A stretch of 29,264 nt of DNA from Clostridium sp. UBA4108 (GCA_002381695.1 DFXM01000006.1:92520-121783); one strand, 5' to 3'; positions 1-7,388 are shown, numbered from the stretch's first letter. The notes: generated by a model from the sequence alone, not told the origin. Made by a program: numbers and translations.

Positions 1-93
1 GATGAATACATAGATTACTATAATAACCATAGATGTCAGTGGAACTTAAAAAAGATGACTCCTGTTCAATATAGAAATCATCTTTTATTTTAA
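1..93 (+). CDS. IS3-family transposase OrfB, C-terminal fragment (cut by window edge)
   Basis: An open frame from base 1 to the TAA at 91-93 encodes 30 residues starting DEYIDYYNNHR and continuing through KKMTPVQYR. This tyrosine-rich YIDYYN-R-W-LK-MTP-QYR signature is the conserved extreme C-terminus of the DDE integrase subunit (OrfB) of IS3/IS150-type elements. The catalytic D-D-E residues would lie upstream, outside the window. Only the tail is visible, so it cannot be said whether the transposase is functional. Confidence 0.85.
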   Translation, partial: DEYIDYYNNHRCQWNLKKMTPVQYRNHLLF

Positions 94-130
94 TATGGCC
101 TTTTATAAAATGTCCTTGACAAAGGGTACA
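1..130 (+). mobile_element. IS3-family insertion sequence, right end (partial)
   Basis: The window opens inside an IS3-family element. After the transposase stop codon (91-93) the sequence runs to a right end reading TGTCCTTGACAAAGGGTACA at 111-130, which closes with the CA dinucleotide usual at IS3 ends. The left end and orfA lie outside the window, so target duplication and intactness cannot be judged. The end point is inferred from the terminal CA. Confidence 0.75.
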
Positions 131-190
131 CTTTAGAATAATACGGTATTTTATTTAAAATATATTGCTATGTAATTATCTAAGTAATAG

Positions 191-658
191 CTATAACTCT
201 TTTTCCATAGTTATAAATTCCATTTCACCTTTAACTGTTTTACCAATAAATTCATTAACAATTTTAAAGTCTAAATTTTTATAAAGTCTTACAGCTCTTT
301 CATTAAATTTAAGTACAGAAAGACCTATACTTTTCAAATTATATTTTTCCTTAGCAAAGGATAAAAAGGATTCTAAAAATTCTCTACCCATACCTTGACT
401 TGTTAAATTTGGTCTCATTTGAATTGAAAAAGTAACCTTATCATTAAGATAAAGGGCACAATTACCCACTAGCTCATCTTTTTTATTATAAATTGCATAT
501 ACACTATCATCTGTAGGAAAACTTTTAATATAATTTATTTTACCTTCTGAAAAATCGTTATCGAAAAATGAATAAATCCCTTCGTATTTCCATGTAAGCA
601 TATCCTCAACGTCCTCATATGAAACCCTTCTAAATTCATACTTTTTAATTTTATCCAT
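191..658 (-). CDS. GNAT family N-acetyltransferase (RimJ/RimL-like)
   Basis: This 155-residue protein has the GNAT fold that moves an acetyl group from acetyl-CoA to an amine. It opens with the beta-1 pattern YEFRRVSYEDVEDML. Motif A carries the pyrophosphate-binding loop SQGMGREFL around residues 87-95, and motif B is the late segment NERAVRLYKNLDFK, where the Tyr is a candidate general acid. The ATG at 656-658 follows an AAGGGGGC ribosome-binding site about nine bases upstream. It lies next to another GNAT gene and the IS3 end. The family is clear but the substrate is unknown: protein N-termini, polyamines and drugs are all possible. Confidence 0.85.
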   Translation of the reverse strand: MDKIKKYEFRRVSYEDVEDMLTWKYEGIYSFFDNDFSEGKINYIKSFPTDDSVYAIYNKKDELVGNCALYLNDKVTFSIQMRPNLTSQGMGREFLESFLSFAKEKYNLKSIGLSVLKFNERAVRLYKNLDFKIVNEFIGKTVKGEMEFITMEKEL

Positions 659-745
659 CCTAATAAGCCCCCTTAATTATAGAATTTAGAGCATTTTATC
701 TTTCTTGTATAGTATCTTTAAATGATATTTCAATTATAAATTTAT

Positions 746-1183
746 TTATAATTGTATTTCCATTACATTTTCATCCCACATTATTTCACCAGTTCTTTCA
801 AAGCCAACACTTTTATATAAATTCTCAGCAACTATATTCTTTGAAGAAACTGTTGTGTAAAATTTTACATTGCCATATTCTATCTTTATTAAGTCAAGTA
901 GCTTTAATATTGCTTTTTTTCCTAACCCTTTACCTTGAAACTTTTTATCAATCATATATCTAAGTAGCATTGGTTTCCTCGTATCTTCTTCAACTCCATA
1001 TAAAAGAAATCCAATCAATATATCATCATTATAAATACATTTTGCATTCCAACTTTCCCATAAAAAACTTACAATAATTGAGTTATAATTGGGTGCTACA
1101 ATTCCTTCTTGTTCTTTATGCACCTCTAGATTAGTACATTCATACCAGTTTTCTTTTGTTACTTGTCTTAATGAGATCCCCAT
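746..1183 (-). CDS. GNAT family N-acetyltransferase (BltD/spermidine acetyltransferase-like)
   Basis: This 145-residue GNAT protein begins ISLRQVTKENWYECTNLEV and has an acetyl-CoA loop FQGKGLGKKAI near residues 84-94, followed by the C-terminal pattern NIVAENLYKSVGF. The N-terminal pattern and the YMIDKKFQGKGLGKKAI segment resemble Bacillus BltD-type spermine/spermidine acetyltransferases, so a polyamine or small-amine substrate is plausible but unproven. An excellent AGGAGG site (1191-1196) sits seven bases before the ATG at 1183. The gene lies 87 bases upstream of another GNAT gene in the same orientation and could be co-transcribed with it. Confidence 0.85.
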   Translation of the reverse strand: MGISLRQVTKENWYECTNLEVHKEQEGIVAPNYNSIIVSFLWESWNAKCIYNDDILIGFLLYGVEEDTRKPMLLRYMIDKKFQGKGLGKKAILKLLDLIKIEYGNVKFYTTVSSKNIVAENLYKSVGFERTGEIMWDENVMEIQL

Positions 1184-1241
1184 ATTATTTCCTCCTAATT
1201 TTTATATGCTATATTTTATATAGCCTTACCTTATAGGAAAT

Positions 1242-1619
1242 CTACTCCCAACGATGTGGTAATAATTCATTCATAGTAACCACTGTATCTTTTTCCAGCA
1301 TTACCTCGCATTTATGGTTGTCATCATGAATTTGGCAAATAAATTCTCTACATCTTCCACAAGGTGGAATTATTGTTCCATCTTCATAAACTGCAATCAC
1401 TTTAACTATCCTATTTTCCCCAGCAGTAATCATTGCAGCAATAGCAGCATGTTCTGCACAAAATCCCATGGAACAAGGCGTGTCTATACATACACCAGTA
1501 TAAACTTTCCCACTTTCACTCAGAATCGCTGCTGCCACAGAACCAGCATAAGAATTTTTCGAAAGTTCTCTAGGATTTAATGTGTTTTTTGCAATATCAT
1601 ATAAATTATCAAATGTCAT
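1242..1619 (-). CDS. Cytidine deaminase / blasticidin-S-deaminase-like
   Basis: This zinc-dependent nucleoside deaminase has 125 residues. The zinc and catalytic signatures are intact: C54-A-E56 in GFCAEHAAI and the PCGRC pair C87 and C90. E56 would be the proton shuttle. Length and motif spacing fit homotetrameric cytidine deaminases and the related blasticidin-S deaminases. The LLPHRW end is reminiscent of the C-terminal LLP segment of the fungal enzyme. An upstream in-frame ATG at 1628 touches the GGAGG site (1629-1633), so the ATG at 1619, nine bases from it, is the likelier start. Its place among acetyltransferase genes would suit either pyrimidine salvage or antibiotic deamination, and sequence alone does not decide. 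Confidence 0.87.
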   Translation of the reverse strand: MTFDNLYDIAKNTLNPRELSKNSYAGSVAAAILSESGKVYTGVCIDTPCSMGFCAEHAAIAAMITAGENRIVKVIAVYEDGTIIPPCGRCREFICQIHDDNHKCEVMLEKDTVVTMNELLPHRWE

Positions 1620-1669
1620 AGTTATCATCCTCCAACTTATCTATAAAATAGATAATCTCTATATTTGAT

Positions 1670-2218
1670 TTACCTAATATTTTTCTCCAATCCAATTAAT
1701 GCATAGGTAGCTTGTCCAAAATCTTTATCTCCATAAATTCCCGTGATTTTATCAAACCCTGCTTTCGTCCAAAACCTTAGTGCTTTCCAATTCTTAAGAT
1801 GCACAGCTAAACCTATTTTATTGTAATTTGTCCCCACTGCATCCTTTGTTAAAGCTTTTATCACCTGTTGACCAAAGCCGTTGCTTTGAATATCTCTATT
1901 TAATACAAATATACTTATCCAAAGGGTTTGTAAATTAGGATAGCCATGATAGACATCAATAAATCCTACGATACTATTATTCTCCTTTGAATAAATGGAT
2001 TTTAAACAATATCTTTCCTTACTTGCATCTTCCACTGGTGGTAAATCTCCATCTGTTAAACATTTAAAAATATAATTTTCTTCAAACTCATCTCCCTCTA
2101 ATAAGAGCTTATCTGTCCACGTACTACAAATATACTGTAACTGATCACATTCATCCATAACTGCATCTTTTATTATTAAATTATTAGTTTCAATTAATTT
2201 AGAAATATACGTCCCCAT
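1670..2218 (-). CDS. GNAT family N-acetyltransferase
   Basis: This 182-residue protein has a GNAT core in its second half: the beta-4 strand TLWISIFVLNRDIQ, then the acetyl-CoA loop SNGFGQQVIKAL near residues 112-123, and a motif B helix LKNWKALRFWTKAGF. The first Arg/Gln of the usual Q/R-x-x-G-x-G/A motif is Q111. The longer, acidic N-terminal half (residues 20-65) probably shapes the acceptor pocket. The ATG at 2218 is preceded by a weak purine-rich site (GGGGAT), and a short palindrome at 2272-2289 lies upstream. The substrate is not recognisable. The next gene downstream on this strand is the deaminase, 50 bases away. Confidence 0.8.
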   Translation of the reverse strand: MGTYISKLIETNNLIIKDAVMDECDQLQYICSTWTDKLLLEGDEFEENYIFKCLTDGDLPPVEDASKERYCLKSIYSKENNSIVGFIDVYHGYPNLQTLWISIFVLNRDIQSNGFGQQVIKALTKDAVGTNYNKIGLAVHLKNWKALRFWTKAGFDKITGIYGDKDFGQATYALIGLEKNIR

Positions 2219-2271
2219 ACCTAATCCCCGTTTTTCCTATAATTTATAACTTTGATTTACTGCCATATTAT

Positions 2272-2289
2272 CCTTATTACATAATAAGG
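2272..2289. repeat. Short perfect inverted repeat upstream of a GNAT gene
   Basis: CCTTATTA and TAATAAGG flank a 2-bp centre, forming an 18-bp near-perfect palindrome 54 bases upstream of the GNAT start at 2218. The position suits an operator, but no matching regulator lies beside it and the DNA is AT-rich, so chance cannot be excluded. Confidence 0.35.
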
Positions 2290-2340
2290 GTATTTTAAGT
2301 TTATAAATTATCTTATAACTAATCTATTGAAAAATCATTA

Positions 2341-2733
2341 CTACCATTTAAACAAAGAAATAAAGCCCTTACTGCTTCTTGCTAACCCAAATTTAGAATA
2401 AAAGGATTCTTCTGAAGGCTTCGTTAACAGCACTGGACTTAAATTATTTTCCTCAAGAAATTCCATTAAATTCTCCATTATCTTTGTACCGATTCCTTTA
2501 CCTTGGTAATCTCTATGTACAAGTAATCTTAGTATATAAGCATGTTTAATGCCATCAGAAAGTATCTGAACAAAACCTATAAGCCTATTCGAATCGTCTC
2601 TTACAGTGATCCATCCCCAAGACAATTTCAATGCTTCATCCAACTTTTTTGATGAATTTAACCCCCAGCCCATAGTTTTTAAAAGATTATTTAATTCATT
2701 TACATCAATTTTAGCATTTCTCTCAATACGCAT
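2341..2733 (-). CDS. GNAT family N-acetyltransferase (small, single domain)
   Basis: This 130-residue GNAT protein has a canonical acetyl-CoA loop YQGKGIGTKIM near residues 76-86 after the strand AYILRLLVHRD, and ends in a compact ESFYSKFGLARSSKGFISLFKW motif. The short length and the SFYSKFG pattern fit the YhbS/YpeA-like stand-alone acetyltransferases often annotated only as GNAT. An in-frame GTG at 2742 lies inside the ribosome-binding site. The ATG at 2733, five to six bases after GGGGTGG, is the better start. The acceptor substrate is unknown. Confidence 0.83.
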   Translation of the reverse strand: MRIERNAKIDVNELNNLLKTMGWGLNSSKKLDEALKLSWGWITVRDDSNRLIGFVQILSDGIKHAYILRLLVHRDYQGKGIGTKIMENLMEFLEENNLSPVLLTKPSEESFYSKFGLARSSKGFISLFKW

Positions 2734-2869
2734 AAAATCCACCCCATTTATAAAATTATGACTTTAACTAAATGTATATGGAAATTATATCATATTTTTC
2801 ATAATTTTATCACTACAACTATAAGTTGTCCTTCCCTGCGAGTAACACGAACAGTTCACTAAATAAAAA

Positions 2870-2927
2870 TACTCCCCTTATAGTAGACAGATTTTTATTT
2901 TTTAATCTGTCTACTATAAGGGGAGCA
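2870..2927. repeat. 58-bp paired inverted-repeat remnant resembling two abutting IS3-type ends; also a hairpin
   Basis: Two perfectly complementary 22-bp arms (2872-2893 and 2904-2925) are separated by a 10-base T-rich loop. The right arm continues to CA at 2926-2927 and shares the TGTC...AAGGG..CA layout with the IS3 right end at 111-130. Both are followed within about 30 bp by AATAATACGGTATT. I read it as the two ends of a deleted IS3-type element or a minimal MITE. On the minus strand the hairpin is followed by TATTTTTATTT, so it may also terminate the lipoprotein transcript. Confidence 0.55.
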
Positions 2928-3014
2928 TATCATTACCTAAATAATACGGTATTAAGATAAAATAATCCCTTTAGTATTTTTCAAACTTAATAAAATGTAG
3001 TAACTTATACGAAA

Positions 3015-3557
3015 TTATCTAATATCAATATAATCCACTTTCCAACTGTCATCTATCTTTAACACTGTTATTTGTTTTTTCTCATTAACACTTTTTATTT
3101 CGTTTCCTGAAATAGGTGTTTCAGTCAGTTCTATATCATAATAATATACAAGCATTGACTGTTCTTTATTTTCATCGTTCTCTTCATAATACTTTTCAAG
3201 TTTTATATCTTTTACTGTCACATAAACCTTTTTATCATAAGGTTCTCTGATTCTTCCATATGACATCCTAGTTGCAATTAATTCCTTATATGCTTTATCA
3301 GTTAAAAGAGGCTTAAATCTTTCTAAGTTCTTTTCATATTCATCGTCCCAATTCTTTCGTTCCTCTGGCTTAAAACCAAAAGTTATTATTTTGTAACTCT
3401 CAATGTCATTCTTATCAACTGTATAGTATATATTTAAAAAGTCTTTTATAGCATTTTGAGCCTCTATCTCATCATTGTCTTTCGCATTACAACCTGCTAA
3501 AGTAAATGTAAGAAAAGCCATCAAAATTAAAGAAAAAACCTTGGTGAATTTTTTCAT
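3015..3557 (-). CDS. Putative lipoprotein of unknown function
   Basis: The 180-residue product starts MKKFTKVFSLILMAFLTFTLAGC, a typical type II signal peptide with a lipobox LAGC, so C23 would be lipidated and the protein anchored on the outer face of the membrane. The remainder is charged and mixed alpha/beta: a helix around NAIKDFLNIYYTVDKND and C-terminal strands ending KIDDSWKVDYIDIR. This last pattern is common in small NTF2-like extracytoplasmic domains, but no family can be named. The ATG at 3557 has a GGGGGT site nine bases upstream; the longer frame to 3599 lacks one. No neighbour suggests a role. Confidence 0.75.
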   Translation of the reverse strand: MKKFTKVFSLILMAFLTFTLAGCNAKDNDEIEAQNAIKDFLNIYYTVDKNDIESYKIITFGFKPEERKNWDDEYEKNLERFKPLLTDKAYKELIATRMSYGRIREPYDKKVYVTVKDIKLEKYYEENDENKEQSMLVYYYDIELTETPISGNEIKSVNEKKQITVLKIDDSWKVDYIDIR

Positions 3558-3719
3558 AACTATACCCCCATAGTTTAATAGTGTTTTAGAATTCAACAAT
3601 ACATTTTATTATAATTATACCATATTTAGTTAAATATTAATTGCTAAATAAACTAATAGAAAAATTACTTATTAATCGCCCTTATTTTAAATAAATATGC
3701 TATTCCATATTTTAAAATA

Positions 3720-3810
3720 GGCTATGTTAAAGAATAGTGTTGATATTGTAACAATATTAAAAAAAAAGCCTAATATAAGGCTTCTTTAGTTCGTTATATA
3801 AGAGTACATT
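3720..3810. mobile_element. Solitary, eroded end of the same transposon family as the 8207-9011 cassette
   Basis: Bases 3720-3743 begin GGCTATGTTAAAGAATAGTG and match the 24-bp terminal repeats of the HD-gene cassette. The similarity continues inward: a TGATATT segment, a hairpin built on AAG-CC/GG-CTT and a CTTCTTTAG(T/C)TCGTTATAT stretch correspond to the subterminal right end of that cassette (8930-8987, reverse strand). No partner end and no matching 8-bp duplication is visible, so this is a remnant. It sits just downstream of a GNAT gene, in the place the right end occupies relative to the HD gene. Confidence 0.7.
3759..3783 (-). terminator. Rho-independent terminator downstream of a GNAT gene
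   Basis: AAGCCT and AGGCTT (3766-3771 / 3778-3783) form a short stem that on the minus strand is followed by nine Ts (3759-3767). It lies about 105 bases past the stop of the GNAT gene at 3888-4331 and within the transposon-end remnant. Confidence 0.6.
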
Positions 3811-3887
3811 GAACTTACAGCATAATAATAACAACTACTAAATTAAAGGGATAAGTAACGATTGCCCTTTTTTATATTATCATTAAG

Positions 3888-4331
3888 TTATTTTCCCATT
3901 ATGACTAAATCTCCAAAACATTCAAAACCATTCTTTTTATAAAATTGAAAGGATGGAAGTTCTTTTTCTGTATTTAATATTATTCCATTTAATCCTTCTT
4001 TTCTAATATCTATCTCAATTTCTTTAATAAACTTACTCCCAATACCTTTTCCTTGTAAACTATAATTTATACAAAATTCATCTATATAGTATTCTAATCC
4101 TTTTATCCAAGGTTTTTTCATACCAATACTTAACCCCTGTATTTTTCCATTAATGCTGATCACATACCCTAAAAAATAATTATTAGCAAAATGATTCTTA
4201 AAAAATTCTCTTACCTGTTCTCTTGATTCATATACATCATTCCAAGGTTCTCTTGAAAAAGTTGAAATAAATAAATCAACGCTTTCTTCTAGCATATTTT
4301 CTTCCATTCTCGTCACTACTATATTTTCCAT
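3888..4331 (-). CDS. GNAT family N-acetyltransferase
   Basis: This 147-residue GNAT protein has the acetyl-CoA loop LQGKGIGSKFI near residues 92-102 and motif B FQFYKKNGFECFG at the end. The early segment TFSREPWNDVYE, followed by a helix and NYFLGYVISINGKIQGLSIG, resembles stand-alone clostridial and bacillary GNATs often annotated as aminoglycoside 6'-acetyltransferase-like. That specificity is not supported here beyond the fold. The ATG at 4331 follows GGAGG by ten bases. Its 3' side abuts a transposon-end remnant (3720-3810), so it may once have been a passenger gene. This is speculative. Confidence 0.82.
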   Translation of the reverse strand: MENIVVTRMEENMLEESVDLFISTFSREPWNDVYESREQVREFFKNHFANNYFLGYVISINGKIQGLSIGMKKPWIKGLEYYIDEFCINYSLQGKGIGSKFIKEIEIDIRKEGLNGIILNTEKELPSFQFYKKNGFECFGDLVIMGK

Positions 4332-4563
4332 TTCTATATTCCTCCGTATTAAAATTCCTCTTCATCAGAAAATCTTACTTATTTTATAATTTGGCTTTGT
4401 TTTAAATTACTGTTTATAATGAACAATAAATATAAAGAACAATTTTAGACTTGTCCTTTACTCTATTTAATTGGCTTAATTATACAATTGTGAATTAATT
4501 ATATTATATAGATTGTAATAATGAAACTACATAATACAAATAGGCTTTTCTTCTATAAACTAT

Positions 4564-5001
4564 TTAAATTTTCTTAGCAAAGCAAATCACACGATTTTCT
4601 TCTTTGAAACCAATCCCTATATGAAAATGGTAGCTTTCTATATTACCTAGCTCCACATCACTAGCAAATTCACTACATCCCCTTGCCTTTGACCACTGTT
4701 CGCATTCAGCTACTAGCTTTCTTCCCATACCTTTTTTCCTATAATCCTCTAGTATATATATACCTTCAAGATATCCAACTGGACTACTTTCAGTGCCTTC
4801 AACATAATCAAATCTAAGTTGACATTGTGCAAAACCTATAAATCTATCATTGTCCTTTATTAAAAACAAAGCACTATTTTCATCTTCAATCATATTTGAA
4901 AACTCCTGAAAAAGCTCCTCAAAGGAATTTTCAGGCCAAAGCATTAATGCAAGTCTTGTTACAATTTCTACATGTTTTTTTGCCCCTTGTATAATATCCA
5001 T
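4564..5001 (-). CDS. aac(6')-I: Aminoglycoside 6'-N-acetyltransferase, AAC(6')-I type
   Basis: The 145-residue protein follows the AAC(6')-Iy/-Ih group along its whole length. It has MDIIQGAKKH at the start, LMLWPENSFEELFQEF, then RFIGFAQCQLRFDYVEG, SSPVGYLEGIYILEDYRKKGMG, GCSEFASD and GFKEENRVICFAKKI. The SSP-x-x-x-LEGI block and the GC-E-ASD block are characteristic of this group and form the acceptor pocket; RKKGMG is the acetyl-CoA loop. The expected activity is acetylation of the 6'-amino group of aminoglycosides. Phenotype cannot be read from sequence, and chromosomal homologues may have other natural substrates. The ATG at 5001 has GGAG about seven bases upstream, inside the frame of an upstream truncated ORF. 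Confidence 0.85.
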   Translation of the reverse strand: MDIIQGAKKHVEIVTRLALMLWPENSFEELFQEFSNMIEDENSALFLIKDNDRFIGFAQCQLRFDYVEGTESSPVGYLEGIYILEDYRKKGMGRKLVAECEQWSKARGCSEFASDVELGNIESYHFHIGIGFKEENRVICFAKKI

Positions 5002-5089
5002 TTATCTGCTCCATTCTTATTATTTTAAGGTATATTAAATCTATACAATATCTTCGTGCTGCTGTATGAAAACTAACTAAACTTTCCAT
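4931..5089 (-). pseudogene. Truncated gene: conserved-looking N-terminus running into the AAC(6')-I gene out of frame
   Basis: A 52-codon frame starts at ATG 5089 with an excellent GGAGG site (5098-5102, eight bases upstream). Its first 18 residues, MESLVSFHTAARRYCIDL, look like the start of a genuine folded protein. After roughly residue 26 the frame loses any protein character and overlaps the AAC(6')-I coding region until its stop at 4931. I infer that the 5' end of an older gene was fused by deletion to the DNA upstream of the acetyltransferase. It could instead act as a leader ORF. The parent family could not be named with certainty. Confidence 0.45.
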
Positions 5090-5102
5090 ATTTAAAACCT
5101 CC

Positions 5103-5126
5103 AATGTAGTTATTTGCAACTACATT
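5103..5126. promoter_or_regulatory. Perfect inverted repeat, possible MarR-type operator
   Basis: AATGTAGTT and AACTACATT flank ATTTGC, immediately upstream of the GGAGG at 5098-5102. Read on the minus strand the core is TAGTTGCAAATAACTA, very close to the TAGTTGCAAAGGAAACTA sites in front of the MarR gene at 22475-22918 but two bases shorter. The matching position just upstream of the ribosome-binding site suggests an operator for a MarR-family repressor. Binding is inferred. Confidence 0.5.
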
Positions 5127-5192
5127 CCATGAATCTATACCACTACAAGATTTATGTATTTTTAAGAATATAGAGAAATTTTAGTGCTGTTC

Positions 5193-5975
5193 CTATAGCT
5201 GAAATAAGATTGATGTTTTAACACCCAGTGTAGAGAAGCCACATTTTTTGTACATATCTTTGGCCGTATCGAAATTATCTGTAATTAAGTAGCCTATATC
5301 AGCGGCTTCACAGGAGGATTCCTCTAGTAATTTTCTCAGCATTGAAGTGCCATAGCCTTGCTTCTGATATTCCTCAATAATATCAAAATCCTCAATCTTT
5401 GCAATACCATCTTTTATAAACAGCTCACATTTACCTACAGGCTCCTTTCCTTTATAACATACATAAAGATTTAAATTAGGATCGTTTTTGTAAACTTCCA
5501 TCTTCCTGTTGCTTCTTTTTCTAGCAAAATCTTCTCCCATAGCAGCTTTATTGGCTTCTATATCCACTATATTTCCATCACTAAGTGTTTTGGGATTATC
5601 TGCTTTTAGAACAAAGCAATCATTCTTCATTTTCAATTTATTGAACTCTTTTGGCGTAATAGCCATAAAACAGTATTCTGTAATCTCTGGCTTAGGAAGC
5701 ATATCCTTTAGATCATGGCATTTCATGGCATAATTCATCATGATATGCAGATGTTTCCTCTTCTCTTTCTGTGCTTCTTCAAGTTTCTTTTCAATAAAAA
5801 TCCTTAATTCATCCTTTTCCATTACTTCTTTCAGAAAAATGAAATTATGCATATACATATCAACCAGTTTGTCATCTTTGAAATTTATACTCTTCTTTTC
5901 TTCAATATAATCTGAAAAACATTTCACATATTTCAATTCGGTTCCCAATATTCTTTCATACAATTCTGTTTCCAT
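5193..5975 (-). CDS. GNAT acetyltransferase with long N-terminal domain
   Basis: This 260-residue protein has two parts. Residues 1 to about 125 form a charged, mostly helical domain (METELYERILGTELKYVK..., with lysine/glutamate-rich helices around residues 40-80). The second half is a GNAT domain with the acetyl-CoA loop EYQKQGYGTSMLRKLL around residues 201-216 and a motif B segment FDTAKDMYKKCGF. The length fits the larger GNAT_acetyltran-type family rather than the 150-residue stand-alone enzymes around it. A TTG in the same frame at 5993 overlaps AAGGAG, so the ATG at 5975, about ten bases downstream, is the likely start. The substrate is unknown. Confidence 0.8.
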   Translation of the reverse strand: METELYERILGTELKYVKCFSDYIEEKKSINFKDDKLVDMYMHNFIFLKEVMEKDELRIFIEKKLEEAQKEKRKHLHIMMNYAMKCHDLKDMLPKPEITEYCFMAITPKEFNKLKMKNDCFVLKADNPKTLSDGNIVDIEANKAAMGEDFARKRSNRKMEVYKNDPNLNLYVCYKGKEPVGKCELFIKDGIAKIEDFDIIEEYQKQGYGTSMLRKLLEESSCEAADIGYLITDNFDTAKDMYKKCGFSTLGVKTSILFQL

Positions 5976-6224
5976 AAGATAATTCTCCTTCAAATGCCTA
6001 AATTAATTTGTATGCTTGCTATGTATTATCTAATTATTACAAATTATAGCTCAAGAAAATTATACCATATATTGCAATCTTAATTACAAATAATTCTAAT
6101 ACCTGTTCTTTATTGGCCTTTTTTTATATAACTACAAATATCATTTATGATATATCTATACACATGTACATTGTGTGAAAACTATTAATAAAGTGTCATA
6201 TCTGTATTACTATCAATATGGTCA

Positions 6225-6233
6225 TGATATAAT
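6225..6233 (+). promoter_or_regulatory. Extended -10 promoter element upstream of the alcohol dehydrogenase
   Basis: TGATATAAT at 6225-6233 is a perfect extended -10 (TG-N-TATAAT) 62 bases before the adh start codon. No good -35 hexamer is seen, which is acceptable for extended -10 promoters. The 5976-6294 interval otherwise holds only AT-rich DNA. Confidence 0.5.
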
Positions 6234-6294
6234 TTAATCAAAGAAACAAGTTACTATTTAAACACATAAGATACAATTTTAGGAGGTGTACTTT

Positions 6295-7353
6295 ATGAAA
6301 GGTTTTGGAATGAAAGCGGTAAATCAGCCAGGATGGCTAGAAAAGGATAAGCCTGTAGCAGGACCTTTGGATGCAATTTTACGTCCTATCGCAGTTGCTC
6401 CATGTTCTTCTGATGTGCATGTTTTGCATGGTGGATCTAGTGAAAAGAAAGATTTAATATTAGGTCATGAAGCTATTGGAGAAATTGTAGAAGTAGGTAG
6501 TATGGTTACTCGTTTTAAAGTAGGTGATATTGTGGTTGTTCCTGCTGGTACTCCTGATTGGCTTGCTTTAGGTGTGCAGGGAAAATACAATGCTCATGAT
6601 ACTGGATTAATGGGAAGCTTTAAATTTTTATCTTCTAAAGATGGTGTATTTGCAGAGTATTTTCATGTAAACCACGCAGACTCCAATTTAGTTTTATTAC
6701 CTGAAGGCATGGCACCAGAAGCAGCTCTTATGACTGTTGATATGATGTCTACAGGATTTCACGGTGTAGAACTCGCAGAAATTGGTTTTGGAGATACAGT
6801 TGTTGTATTGGGTATCGGCCCTGTTGGACTTATGGCAGTAGCTGGAGCTAAATTAAAAGGAGCTGGAAGAATTATTGTTGTAGGTACTAGACCAAATTGC
6901 ATTGAAATTGCAAAAGAGTACGGTGCAACAGATGTTATAAGCTACAAAGAAGGAGATATTGTTCAACAGATTCTAGGACTTGTAAAAGGTGGCGTTGACT
7001 CTGTTATTGTTGCTGGAGGAAATCAAGATAGTTTTGCTCAAGCTGTTGCTATGACAAAAGAAGGCGGTATAATTGCCAATGTAAATTTCTTTGATGTGAA
7101 AGATACATTAAGTATGCCTGCTTATCTTTGGGGACTTGGCATGAGCAATAAGGATATCCGTGGTGGATTTTGCCCTGGTGGCGCATTAAGAATTCAAAAA
7201 CTTCTTAATGTAGTACATTATAACCGTGTTGACACAACTAAATTAATCACTCATAGATATTATGGATTCGATAAAATTGAAGAAGCATTCCATGTAATGG
7301 ATAAAAAACCAGCAGATTTAATTAAACCTGTGGTATTTATTAATTGGGATTAA
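6295..7353 (+). CDS. adh: NADP-dependent secondary alcohol dehydrogenase (zinc, MDR family)
   Basis: The 352-residue protein aligns throughout with the C. beijerinckii/Thermoanaerobacter secondary alcohol dehydrogenases, which interconvert secondary alcohols and ketones such as isopropanol and acetone. Catalytic zinc ligands are C37, H58, E59 and D149. The Rossmann fingerprint is VLGIGPVG near residue 171. G197-T198-R199 and Y217 match the residues that hold the NADP 2'-phosphate in the C. beijerinckii enzyme, so NADPH is predicted. A GTG at 6286 lies in the AGGAGG site, so ATG 6295 is chosen. The gene stands alone on the plus strand with its own promoter and terminator and no acetone-pathway genes beside it. 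Confidence 0.92.
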   Translation: MKGFGMKAVNQPGWLEKDKPVAGPLDAILRPIAVAPCSSDVHVLHGGSSEKKDLILGHEAIGEIVEVGSMVTRFKVGDIVVVPAGTPDWLALGVQGKYNAHDTGLMGSFKFLSSKDGVFAEYFHVNHADSNLVLLPEGMAPEAALMTVDMMSTGFHGVELAEIGFGDTVVVLGIGPVGLMAVAGAKLKGAGRIIVVGTRPNCIEIAKEYGATDVISYKEGDIVQQILGLVKGGVDSVIVAGGNQDSFAQAVAMTKEGGIIANVNFFDVKDTLSMPAYLWGLGMSNKDIRGGFCPGGALRIQKLLNVVHYNRVDTTKLITHRYYGFDKIEEAFHVMDKKPADLIKPVVFINWD

Positions 7354-7388
7354 TTTAAAACTATCTAAAAGTAAATTGTTTGTATACT

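Noticed and set aside
4393..4425. GGCTTTGTTTTAAATTACTG resembles the cassette end starting GGCTATGTTAAAGAATAGTG
   Set aside because: Identity is low for such AT-rich DNA and the orientation is direct, not inverted, relative to the end at 3720, so it cannot be its partner.
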